In this document: positions 12,862 through 22,928 of the stretch, one piece after another
How positions within the stretch are numbered: position 1 is the first letter of the stretch
Layout of the letters: every line of letters begins with the position of its first letter
Assembly (NCBI GenBank): GCA_003008705.1
Contig: PDUO01000090.1
Location: forward strand, 5,886 to 69,885
Direction: 5' to 3'
Source of the DNA: Pezicula radicicola
Taxonomy: Eukaryota > Ascomycota > Leotiomycetes > Helotiales > Dermateaceae
DNA length: 64,000 nt
Program-made: the position numbers and the translations under genes
Notes under the pieces: generated by a model
Database searches by the model: none
What the model saw: only the letters and a program-made list of their open reading frames with translations
Told to the model about the DNA's origin: nothing

Positions 12862-13869
12862 ATGGCAACCATAAAAGGATGGCTATGTCGGACGTCGTCT
12901 GGTCCAATTGAGAAAAAGCTCTTTCTCCCTGCTGCAGGACTTCCCAAACCAAAAATCACTGATAAAGAAATTCTTGTAAAGGTTTACAGCGCAGCACTGA
13001 ACCCTATCGACTTCAAGATTCTGGAACTCGGCTTCGGTACGAAAATGATTTTCCGGTCACCAGTTACCCTAGGCATGGATCTCTGTGGCCGCGTTGTTGA
13101 GATCGGACGTAAAGTGGATTCCTTTTACGTTGGTGATATGGTGTACGGCTCTAGTAACAGAGTATTTGGGAACGGGTCACTCGCTCAGTTCATCGCTACC
13201 TCAGCAGATACAACTACATTGGTTCCAGAAGGACTGAAAGCCGATGACATGGCTTCAATCGCTATAGTCGGAATGACGACCTATCAAGCTTTGAAATACG
13301 GCGAATCAGGCGACAAGGTTTTTATTAACGGTGGATCAGGTGGTACCGGTGTCGTATCGATATAGGTTGTAAAGGTGCTTGGGTATCATGTCACGACATC
13401 CTGCTCAACCGCCAATATCGACCTATACAAGAGCCTAGGTACGGATGAGATTCTCGACTACATATCAGCCGATATAGTCACGTAATTGAAAAAGAAGGGT
13501 AAGCTTTTCCAGTTGGTTCTGGATAATGTCGGGTCTCCGGCTAACTTGTATAAGGTGTCACATATATTCTTGGTACCCGACGGCAAATTCCTTCAGGTCG
13601 GTATGGGTATGAGCTTGAGCGCCATGAAACAATTAGTGAGTAATATGTTACTCCCTGGCTTCCTGGGAGGTGGGAAGAGGAAATACGTGTTTGTGGCGGC
13701 AAAGGCTAATGCTGCCGACTTTAAGTAGCTTGCGGTGTGGGTGAAGACAGGGAAGATACGAGCGGTCATTGACTCTACCTTCGAGTTCGATGATTTGCCC
13801 AAGGTATTTAAGAGGCTGAAGACTGGTAGAGCGAAAGGCAAAGTCGTAGTATATGTGAACGAGTCGTGA
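12862..13869 (+). pseudogene. MDR-family zinc-independent oxidoreductase (quinone-oxidoreductase type), three nonsense codons
   Basis: One uninterrupted reading register of 336 codons from the ATG at 12862 to TGA at 13867, broken by TAG (13363), TAA (13483) and TAG (13726). The N-terminal GroES-like fold includes ALNPIDFK and GMDLCGRVVEIG; the nucleotide-binding motif is GGSGGTG followed by the typical VKVLGYHVTTSCS strand. No catalytic zinc ligands or structural zinc lobe are present, so it belongs to the zinc-independent quinone reductase/RTN4IP1-like group. In all three stops the family expectation at that place is Gln, so CAR to TAR is the parsimonious change. Otherwise the C-terminal part is well preserved, suggesting recent inactivation. 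Confidence 0.88.
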
Positions 13870-14621
13870 GGCTAGAAGGATGAGGGTACAATCTTCCTAA
13901 GCGAGTCAGGATCTGCTAAGTTTTAGTACAGTGTTACAGTGTATATAGGAGGAGTTTATGGCTCTCTCTTTATAGCTCTAGAGTGGTTAATATAATCCTT
14001 CACGTCGGCGAGCTCTGTTTCTGTGACTTTTTTTTTGGGTAGGGTTACTATTATTGTTCATTTTATACTTCTGCTACCCTTACAAGAACTAAAATACTGA
14101 CTGAATTAGAATTAAGAGAAAGAACACCAACACGTACTACAGTTGCACTTTGCTAAAATATACCAAAAAATAAAAAATAAAAAATAAATTAAAATTAAAG
14201 ATAACTTATACTAAACTATATTGTGTTCAACTACTATAAATACAAGGTATACCCCTCCCCCAAACGATACACCGGAAGGTTAGCCTTACCAAGTTAGTGA
14301 CGAGGAAATACTGTCCTTTTAAGCCGGCCTACTCCGTAGAACAAAGGCACTACTACGGCAACAAATAAGGATTGAACTTAGAATAATCGATCCCCTGACG
14401 TTACCGGATCGCTTTCCTTTTCAGTCTTAGGTCTATCATGCACCCCTTTCTGTACGCCCTGTCGTACGTACACATTGCCGCCTTTCACACACATATACAC
14501 ATATACTATGTATATACAACCTTTCTCTCCAACTTCGGCTGCCGTATAACGTGTAATCAAGTACCTGCGAAAAAAAAAAAAAACCCCCCCATACACGCTC
14601 TCCGGGTCCCTTATTGTAGTA
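13870..14621. other. Intergenic region with A/T homopolymers
   Basis: Contains an A-rich block with repeated AAAAAT units near 14165-14195 and runs of A and C at 14571-14590. No gene is recognisable. The small frames here on both strands are low-complexity. Confidence 0.45.
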
Positions 14622-16095
14622 ATGGTCAATCGTGGAAAGCCCTCGAGCGACTGCCTCCCCTGTCGGAAGCGAAAGCTGCGGGTACGTTAGATATTCCATT
14701 CACCTTATCCACCTGGAAGGACTGATGTTCCATACAGTGCGATCTGTACAACGACAGCTGTAGCCAGTGCCAAAGAGCGAAGCTACCCTGTCATGGATAC
14801 CGTGACCCCAAAGAACTAGTAATCCACGACGAGACCTTTTCCACGAAGCAGAAGGCATTGGCGCGGCAGATATTAGCCTATCCTATCAAGCCGACAAAGA
14901 CACTACAACTTGCCTAGGACTTTCGCGCTTGACAAGCTTTTTTCTCTGATTATATATTAGGATTTTCGCGTAGTTACGACGTTCTGGCTACGCTCTATAA
15001 ACGGGCTTTCTCAATAGACCATCTAGCTACAAGCGTGGATACAGTTAGCTTAGTATTTATATCTTTCTAGTCCAATGCTCCAAGCTTGAGACGTTTGGTA
15101 AACGAGAGTTATATGGTTACTCTCTAAAAGGTTGGTCATACTCTGTGCAACCCAGAGATCTCCGCGACAGATGAAACTCTCTAGTCAGTTTTACTACTTG
15201 ATCTCTACGAGAAATTAGCTAACCAGAATCCTCAAAGCTTAGCGGCGTAGACGAGCTATGTTATAGGTGCAATATCAATTATTTAGAGCCGTGGTAACAA
15301 AGTCATTGCCACTACTACCGGCCGTCGACTACCTACTCGACTAGCTGTAACTCTGTCTATCAGTTGCGGAGCTGCCAGTATGTAAGTTCCGGATCCTCTG
15401 ATATCCCTACGTCAAGATCTATCTTGCTTGGTCGGTGATATGAAATAGGATTTCACGGCTTTAGTAGTTGATATTGTGAATCTAAGAGCTGACCTTTTCC
15501 ACCGCTCGCTCACTTACGGGCCTGAGATAGTTGATAGAGTAATAGAACTTGACGGCTAGTTTATAGCTTTGGAGAGAAAGCTCCTACTATCTTAGGCACC
15601 CGAACGCGTATTCGTTAGTAGACATTCACTCCTCTTCGGGCACTACTATAATATCTACCTAGACTACTATATAACTCAGGTTCGCAACGCCATTTGGACC
15701 TTGCGTCTGATGCTTACTAGCATGATCCTAAGTATAGTATAGGCGATATGTCTACTCGAAGGAACGATGCTGTCATAACGATCACCGAACTTATAGAGTA
15801 AATCTACGCAGCGGCATCCTACTTCGTCCTACCTAGGGCTGGGCCAGACAATAATACACCATTGTCGCCGTTGCAGAAGTTACGATGCTACACGCTCTTT
15901 GCGCCGCTTTATATTGCTGGACAGCTTTCGGAAAACCAGGGCTTGAAAGATTGGACTATTCATACTTTGGAGTACATGGCTGAGGCTGGCACAATGAAGA
16001 CAGCAATGGAGGTTGCTAATATACTGAGGGTCGCGCCGGCCACAGACTATTGGACAATCTATTCAATGCTTGGATGTTATGCTTTGGCTGCTTGA
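14622..16095 (+). pseudogene. Zn2Cys6 transcription factor, multiply interrupted
   Basis: Exon 1 (14622-14681) encodes the first half of a binuclear zinc cluster with C-x2-C at CLPC and basic KRKLR. A 56-nt intron (14682-14737, GTACGT..ACAG) follows, and exon 2 resumes with the remaining four cysteines in CDLYNDSCSQCQRAKLPC. All six zinc ligands are present. Splitting the zinc cluster with an intron at this place is common in fungal regulators. Downstream the frame is littered with TAG, TAA and TGA codons, but ends (15862-16095) in a recognisable C-terminal motif: LFAPLYIAG, then a DYWTIYSMLGCYALAA ending like those of the fungal-specific DUF3468-type factors. Target genes are unknown; it may once have regulated the neighbouring oxidoreductases. 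Confidence 0.8.
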
Positions 16096-16698
16096 GAATA
16101 CGGACTTGTTGGAATATGTCTCTGGACGATGCCTGACAATTCTATCACGGTTCCGTTCTAACTTCGACTAGGCTTAAAGTAATCAATATCTACTTCTCGG
16201 TATTAATGTCACAACGCGACTTTGATTGCAATGGAAGTACGTAATCGACCTTCCATGTACTACGTCGATGTAAAGCGAAGAAGCTGGATTCATTGTTTAG
16301 CTGATTAAAGGTCTCAAGACGCTACATCCGATGCTCTCAAGCAAGTATTCGTATACTAGTACTCTTCGAAGATATTTGTAGACTAATAGAATCACCCAAG
16401 ATCAGTTGGCATTGAAGCTTTTCTAGATGTTAGTGGTTGGGCAGGGTCAACATCAAAATTAGCAGGGCGTAATATAGTGAAAACGACTATCCTCCTTCGC
16501 AGAACCTTTTGTTAAAAGTCACGTTTTAGATATAGATATAAGACTTACATTGCTTGTAGCAAAGCAGGAGTTATTAAGAATTAGATTCTACTAGAAAATA
16601 ATAAGCGATTAATTGTTAATTGTATAGGTATAATATATTATCTTAAAAGAATAGTAATCTAATCTATACAATAAGAATATAAGCTATCTAACTTCTAA
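16096..16698. other. Intergenic region, AT-rich toward 16.7 kb
   Basis: No recognisable gene. From about 16500 to 16690 composition becomes AT-rich and poor in CA/TG. This stretch sits at the 3' side of the minus-strand HET pseudogene and probably replaced its C-terminal region. Confidence 0.4.
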
Positions 16699-17345
16699 CT
16701 AACACACACCCGCAGGTTCTCGTTCTCTCGAACCTGTACAAGTCCGAATCAAGCAATCAGACACTTGGAATGTCTGTTGACATTCGAAGAAGAACTCATC
16801 TAGAGCGAACGTTAAGAGGCAGGTAGACAGGAGTTTCTCTTGGAAGCACCACGCTCGGGTATCGATCTCCCCTTCCGACCTGGCTAGAGGCTTCACCCAC
16901 ACATGACCGCAAATTTTGCCGTTATCTAATGCTAGGTCAAGCTTGCAAGGTGTATTATAATTCGGTTTTCGAGTGCGAAACCCATCCGGGTTTTGAGCAG
17001 TCGCTGATATAGCGATGGTGAGGAAAGCCTTTCTGTATACATCGCCCATTCTCGAAACTTCCTGGTGCCAGTCTCCACGAGAGTCCTGTATAATACACAA
17101 TGCGTTAATCTAGATATATCTAAATCCCAACCTTCGAGTGACAGTGATGGCATCCTGAAACGACCGAGGCGGTGTGCTAACATCTATGCTCCTCTTCCAA
17201 TCCTTGATTGCCTCTTTATTTAATTTCGTATGTATACTAGTACCCCAAACATGGCTCAAAGCAAGATAAGTACCAGGCGTATTTGCGGAGACATGTAGAG
17301 ATATAACAGAGTAACTAATAGGTCATCCCTTAGAGTCGAGGCGCG
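16699..17345 (-). pseudogene. HET-domain (heterokaryon incompatibility) protein, truncated and mutated
   Basis: Read leftward, the frame starts near a degenerate upstream stretch and contains the HET signatures in order: YLALSHVWG, then SFQDAITVTRRLGFRYI, then INALCIIQDS with DWHQEVSRMGDVY, then TRAWCFQEKLLS. The expected Trp-Ile-Asp of the WIDALCIIQ core is replaced by stop-Ile-Asn at about 17103-17111; both changes are G to A on the coding strand, equivalent to CpA to TpA on the other strand. A TGA lies further upstream near 17325. The C-terminal half is missing, the frame ending at 16699 before AT-rich DNA. HET proteins trigger death on non-self fusion; this copy cannot be functional. Confidence 0.85.
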
Positions 17346-17356
17346 TCGGAGTCATG

Positions 17357-17707
17357 GCGCAGGTCACGTGTAGAGGCCCCTTATCCCCTCTGGAGGCTCT
17401 CTTCCCTAGCTATTATTGTATTAGATAAAATTATAAAAAATCTAGAATAAATCCTATTAGAATTAACTTAATTATAGCTTTTAAATAAGCTTACACTAGT
17501 TTAATTAGACCTAGTACTACTAGAGTTAGAGAAGAGCTTATAAAAGTAATATAACCTATTAGACCTATCTAGGCTAGTATAGGCTTATTTAAAAGCGCTA
17601 ATCTTACTTATTCTTATAAGATTTATTATAGATTTTTCGCGATTTTATCTAGTCCTAGGAGAACTAGGGAAGAGAACCCCTAAGGGGGGGCTACATGTAA
17701 CCTGCGC
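17357..17707. mobile_element. MITE-like element, 351 bp with about 125-bp terminal inverted repeats
   Basis: The left end GCGCAGGTCACGTGTAG (17357) and right end CTACATGTAACCTGCGC (to 17707) are inverted copies, and similarity continues inward for about 125 bp on each side, including a shared TCTCTTCCCTAG block and an internal TTTTAAATAAGC end. The arms differ mainly by transitions, including CpA/TpA pairs. No transposase is encoded. No target duplication is obvious, so the superfamily cannot be assigned. Confidence 0.75.
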
Positions 17708-17773
17708 CCAAACACCAGGTCGCTTAGGTCACTTGACCTGTGCCCAGACACTAGGTGCGCCCAAACACCGGGT
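17704..17773 (+). repeat. Three copies of a 17-bp motif abutting the MITE
   Basis: GCGCCCAAACACCAGGT at 17704-17720, GTGCCCAGACACTAGGT at 17740-17756 and GCGCCCAAACACCGGGT at 17757-17773. Copies two and three are tandem; copy one overlaps the last bases of the inverted-repeat element. Confidence 0.7.
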
Positions 17774-18439
17774 AATAACCCCTGTGTTAAAACACCCTCA
17801 AAATACCCTTGGCATCTGACAGAAATAGGTTTCAGCTACTGTTTTCAACTGTTATGGCATTAAAACCTTACTGTCCCTTGTTCTGGTTGATAGGTGGGAA
17901 CTTTATCAATAATAAAGTCCGTGCAGGATGAAGAGAACCGACTCGAGAATTATAGTCAAAGCGAGAGATTTTGCGCACGGCTACACTTCTTCTTGCGGCT
18001 CCTGTCGCGAGAAAACATGGACCTCCTTCTAATTCAATGTATGATAGACCCTACACTGATTCAATTCAGCTGTAGAAGATCTGTTGTTTGTATACCTCCT
18101 AACGCTAAAGCCACCAAGGTTGTCGCGTCGCTAAATCCTGCAGGATCACTCCTAGGCGATCATGATGAATTCTTGTAACAAGATGAACTCTATTATAATC
18201 TCTTAATAGATATAAGCCTTCATAGACGTTCATAACCTAGGGCGCGACAGATAAACTTTATAATCATTGTGAACAAGCACTTCGCTATACCGCCTTCGAA
18301 CGCAGACTATTTGTCTATGCTACGGACAAATTAAATCGCCTTGCCTCTATTTTCTCGGGCAACAGCAGAGTCCTAGATATAGACCTAGTTCTACACGCTA
18401 CAGGTAATTCCCTCATATTCGGAGCCGCTGAAGACAAGT
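17774..18439 (+). other. Region with weak coding character, unassigned
   Basis: A 94-codon frame (17894-18178) starts without clear family similarity, and a separate open stretch (about 18260-18435) has amphipathic, leucine-rich coding-like sequence. Neither matches a family I recognise, and they are in different frames. It could be the decayed 3' part of an unknown plus-strand gene or an upstream exon of the membrane protein that follows. Confidence 0.3.
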
Positions 18440-19577
18440 GTGAAAGACGTAGATGGCCAGTCTACTTCTTACAAAGCACTACCCCCAGGACTAGGGAATA
18501 CCCCAGAGGAGCGACCTAGAAAGCTCCTATTTGTAAAAGCTTGGGTTGGACTGCTCACTACCGTTACATATCATCCGTCCCGTTACATAATGGGGGTATT
18601 CTTTGAGTCATCTTTGTCTATCTTGAGCAGTATCGGGATCTTCAATTTTCTGATAGGGTGCTTGGTTATCGGTATCACTCGCCTGTCTCCTGTTACGATC
18701 GTGCCACTCGTTGTCTCTGCGGCCACCGCGATCGCAGATGGCGTAGGTTGGTATGCCTACTACGATACACATTCGAAGACTCAGACCGCTATATCTGCAT
18801 CATTGGCTGATATATTCTGGCTAGTATGGACCCTCCCATGTAAATGATTCTTAATACTAAACCTTGTACTAGATTCAAGAGGCTGGTCTACCGCTCTACA
18901 GTTATCACTTGGTCATCCGTCTGCTGCGGGAGCGGGAACGTAGGGCATTCATATACGGCTTCTGGGCGCTTATTGTTAGTTGCACTGTCTTGAGGTTCCT
19001 GATAATTGCGGAGCACGTTCAAGATATTATGCAGGAATCCTCAGCGGGAGCTACAGCGATTAACAGACTACACACTGGATACTTTGTTAGCCTCGCGCTA
19101 GTAGAGATATTAAGCTCCTGCTTCCTGCTGCGCGAGTTCGTCACTGGGAATGCGAATTCGAAGCAACTTGATCCAGGGGTCGGCCTTTTCCGCTATATGC
19201 TGCGGAGTACGGAGATACGTCTGGCGGCGCTAGCATTGATTGGGATCACGCGAGCGGTCACATACCAATTTCAAGACATGACTGAGGACTCAGTGGACGT
19301 GCCAGGGCAGATCTATCACTTTGCTACGACGATGCAGTGTTTGTTTCCTGTTGTGATTTAGTAAGTCTCCCTTCGCTGAACATGGTATCTAGTGATAATA
19401 TTAACCAAGCAAAGCATCGATATCCTAGCCGCTAGGATCCACGTCCACCCTATTCATCGGAGACCATCTAGCAGCAGCAATTGGCCATTTAATAACCTTA
19501 ACACTGACTCTAATTCCAACCATAGCAAGCACCCCTTCGCGGAGATCGAATCTACCGAGAAAGAGCGTATAGTGTAG
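18440..19577 (+). CDS. Fungal multi-pass integral membrane protein (function unknown), 3 exons, start codon unclear
   Basis: Joining 18440-18823, 18873-19360 and 19415-19577 gives one open frame of about 344 residues. Introns are 49 nt (GTATGG..CTAG with TACTAAAC branch) and 54 nt (GTAAGT..AAAG). Exon junctions restore the family-like strings DIFWL/IQEAGLPLYSY and FPVVIY/IDILAARI. About six to seven hydrophobic helices are visible, with a cytosolic Ser/Asn-rich C-terminal tail. The N-terminal part has EERPRKLLFVK just before the first helix. No in-frame ATG lies near the expected start: position 18440 is GTG, and the next ATG (about 18590) would remove the first helix. So either an upstream exon exists or the start was lost. 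No enzymatic motif is seen. Confidence 0.65.
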
Positions 19578-19686
19578 GCACATACCAAAAGGGCTGATAT
19601 TTGCTCCGGCAGCCTTGCGCAAGTCAGGGAGAGGACGCGAAAAGTTTCCATAACCTTGATACTAGACGTCAAGGTGCCGATCTAAG

Positions 19687-20934
19687 GCTCCACCAAACGA
19701 ACGGGCCACTTGTCTCTTAAAGGCTGCCGATGCTCTACTTCAACATGCAGAAGAATTTGCCATGATAGACGCATTAAATACCGGCAATCCTTTCAGCGCG
19801 ATGTTGAATGATGCTAAGATCGCTGCCGACAGCCTCCAGTATTTTGCGGGTCTGATACCGCTACTTCAGGGGGAAACAATACCACAGAGTGAGACCACAT
19901 TCCACTATACAGTACGAGAGCCTCTCGGTGTTGTCGCCCGGATAGTGGCATTTAATCATCCGGTTATGTTCGCTGCATCACGCCTCGCCGCACCCCTTGT
20001 GTCTAGGAATACGGTGGTCATCAAACCTCCAGATCAAGCGTCGCTGCTGTCATGTGTACACTTGGCCGAAATGCTAAGCCCCATCTTCCCTCCTGGTGGT
20101 GTTGAATGCGGCAAGGCACTTTCGGTTCATCGACTGGTGAGCAAGGTAACTCTGATTGGGAGTGTGCCAACCGGCAAAGCCATCCAGCAGTCGGTAGCAA
20201 GCTTCCTCAAACCCACCCTCTTAGAACTTAGCAACAAGAATACTCTTATCGCCTTCCCAGACGCCGATCCAGGAAAAATCGCTGCTGGTGTCGCTCAAGG
20301 AATGAACTTTACCTAAACAAGTCAGTCTTGCGGTTCTACTTCCCGCGTTTTCCTGCACGAGTCTCTTCACGACGCTGTTCTCGCAAGAGTGGTCGAGATG
20401 ATCCAGCATGACTACAGGCCTGGCGTTCCGACACACAAATCAACAACCATGGGTCCAGTGATCAGCAAAGCTGCTGAAGAGCGCATCTTGTCCTTCGTGG
20501 AGATGGGGAAGCGAGAAGGTGCTAGACTCGTGATCGGTGGTAAGAAACCAGATGGTCCTCCGGAAATCAAAGGGGGCTTTTTCATCGAGCCGACTATCTT
20601 TGCAGACGTCCAGCCTCATATGAGGATTGCACAAGAAGAGATATTTAGCCCCGTTCTGTCCATATTCAAGTGGAATGATGTGGAAGAGGTCATCCGGCAG
20701 GTGAACTCTACGCCTTTCGGCCTAACGGCTGCTATCTTCACGCAAAGTATTGATAGTGCTCACAAGGTAGTCCGTAGAATCAATGCGGGCTTCATCTAGG
20801 TGAATCAAGTTGGCCGCCATTTTCAGGGAGTGCCCTTCGGGGGGATGAAGAAGTCGGGACTGGGAAGAGAGGAGAGCTTGAGCGAGATGCTGGCTTTCAC
20901 CGAAGTGAAGAGCGTTAATTTTGCGTTGGACTGA
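19687..20934 (+). pseudogene. Aldehyde dehydrogenase (NAD(P)-dependent, betaine-aldehyde-DH-like)
   Basis: From PPNERATCLLKAADALLQHA to the terminal FTEVKSVNFALD the frame is continuous except for stops at 20314-20316 and 20797-20799. The nucleotide-binding and active-site landmarks are REPLGVVARIVAFNHP, VTLIGSVPTGK, LLELSNKN (family LELGGKN, here degraded by G to A changes), the catalytic cysteine in SQSCGSTSR, EEIFSPVLS, and PFGGMKKSGLGRE. The second stop stands where the family has Trp (GFI-W-VNQ), i.e. TGG to TAG. The N-terminal 70-90 residues are unreadable upstream. An ALDH next to an FAD monooxygenase and a Zn2Cys6 regulator suggests a former aromatic- or amine-catabolic group. Confidence 0.87.
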
Positions 20935-21239
20935 TCAACAGCTCGAGTAGTTACTAGGGAGAAAATTGTTCTTCTTAATGTCACTGCAGCAATTCCATAA
21001 GAACTAGATCCATGCATGCAACTCCGGAACCTGTCGTGCTAACTACGTGTATGATATTCTTAGTTTTAGATAGATAATTCAGCTACTGAGAGTTTCAGTC
21101 AGTCTACCCAAGTCAAGTTTAGATGTAGATTAAATGGGCCTCCACATCTTCACCATCACCCTCACCATCACTCTCACCCTCACCCCGGCTGCGCCAATAA
21201 ATGAATGCGTTGTTTGCAGTCAGTGGTAATTACAGGATA
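20935..21239. other. Convergent intergenic spacer
   Basis: Separates the 3' ends of the ALDH and monooxygenase pseudogenes. A short pyrimidine-rich repeat of CACCATCAC/CTCACC type lies at 21140-21185. Nothing else was recognised. Confidence 0.4.
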
Positions 21240-22393
21240 TCACTCTATCACATTCGAAGGAGAAAACTGCTTTGACTCGGCCAAAAATCGACCAAAATAC
21301 GCATCCAGATCGGACCCCTGGTCTAAGGAAGTGGCGAAACCGAGATAGCCATCTGGTCGTAGCACTGCTATACCACCATCAAGATCGGTGAAACCGAATT
21401 TCTCCTGGGTCTGGTGAGCTCAGGGTTGCCGGTAAATACAAGGACCCAGAAGGCACCGCCATTTAGAGTGACCTGCTGGAGACGAACAGGGACATTGCGG
21501 CCTTCGACGAGGCTTCTTGCGTTTGGGGTCAGGTTTACCATATTCTCGTCGTAGCCGATGCCGATGCCCAGCACAAATGCAGCCGAGTTGCGCATGAGAT
21601 TTGCCAGTAAGAGGTTGACATCCAGTCCCGTATACTTGTCGGGCACATCGCCTGAGATCAGCGATGAATAGTCTTTGTCGTGTTCGATCAGCGTTTGTGC
21701 GACCGGGCGTCGCTCCAGCTCATAGGTGTGCAAGATTTCAGGCTTGTACCAGCCACGGACGACGCCTCCCAGTTTCCAGGAGAGATTGATGGCGTCGTGG
21801 ACGCCGGTGTTCATACCTTGAGCGGCTCCCGAGGAGTGCGTGTGGCACGCATCGCCGGCTAACAGAATGCAATCTTCGATCATGTATTGCTCGGCAACAC
21901 CCTGTCGGATACTAATATCTAAAAATTGACCCCAAACTTCTTTCTACATGGACGAAACCCTAATCCTAAGATCATTTCCGAGTACTTCAAGCGAATGTTC
22001 GGGTAATAATCTAGAAATGTCCCGCGAAATTGAGAAAAAATCTGCTGCCAGCCTCTTCCGTTGATACGTCTTCCATTCCTGTCAAAGTTGGTGCTGTTGC
22101 GGGCAACGAGACCAATCTGAAGAAATTCGTCGAGAAGCTCGACTTGATCGAGCATTTCCAGAGTTCTCGGGTATAGTGTGCATGTACGTCCGTACATGGG
22201 TATGTTCTCCTTGTCAAGTCTTTCTATGAATGCCATCAGTCGTCGAAGCCAAATAATAATAACATCCCACCCAAAAGAACTGACCGATAAGACTAGTTGA
22301 GACCTCCATGCGTTGTAGGGCATAAGCTGTGAGGAGGCCAATGGGCCCTCCTCCTCCGATGATCACATCGAAATTGGTTGAGTTGAAAGCCAT
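21240..22393 (-). pseudogene. FAD-dependent aromatic monooxygenase (phenol 2-monooxygenase type) with two internal deletions
   Basis: Reading leftward from ATG at 22393: the FAD dinucleotide motif is in DVIIGGGGPIGLLTAYAL. A short intron (GTCAGT..ATAG, about 62 nt) follows, and exon 2 begins ERLDKENIPMYGRTCTLYPR. After FLDYYPNIRLKYSEMI the sequence jumps out of register to IRQGVAEQYMIEDCILLAGD, so roughly 200 residues of the usual FAD/substrate domain, including the DG motif, are absent. The GD motif GDACHTHSSGAAQGMNTG is intact. After NPELTRPR a second jump, again with frame change, omits part of the thioredoxin-like C-terminal domain. The true C-terminus DLDGGIAVLRPDGYLGFAT is in another frame and ends at TGA 21240. 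Homologues are about 600-650 residues; this retains around 370. Confidence 0.88.
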
Positions 22394-22928
22394 CTCAGAT
22401 AGTACTTCGACGGGTTATGGCAGGACTTCTTTTTCACGATAGCAGGGCAAGGTCAATCCCTTATACCACCACTACTGATCCTACCTCGGGGTCCCATTGA
22501 CGAGCCGGTGATCTTCTTCCTCCAAGAGTTTAAAGCATCTCGCCCCGAACAAGGGATCACGCCGGTGTGGCCACCACATTCATGTTTCCAAAGCTAAGAG
22601 ATTCATAGCGAATCAACTAAATTTTACACTTTTTCTCACCATTCCGGACGAAGGCATCTCCGTAACGAAGTCATCCGGAGGATGGAAGGGGAGGTCACGT
22701 TTTACGATGCAAAACACTCTTCCTCTTCATAACGGGTATATCTTCAATTTGTAGTATTTCACAAGCAGTATGAGTTCCGGCTACCCTCATAGGAGGAGAC
22801 CTTCTGGCTCTGCAGAAACCTAACTATCTTCGGAAAAGCATTCTGATCTTATCTGTCGAAAGGGGACTGCGCTTCCCGGAATAGCGGCTGATGAGGCTGC
22901 TGGAACCGAGCATGAGAAAATCAATCAA
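22394..22928. other. Intergenic region
   Basis: About 530 bp between the start of the monooxygenase pseudogene and the stop of the methanethiol oxidase gene, with no recognisable gene or repeat. Confidence 0.4.

Noticed and set aside
14436..14725. ORFs on both strands across the A and C homopolymers
   Set aside because: Open only because of homopolymer runs and they cover the start of the zinc-cluster gene; no family resemblance.
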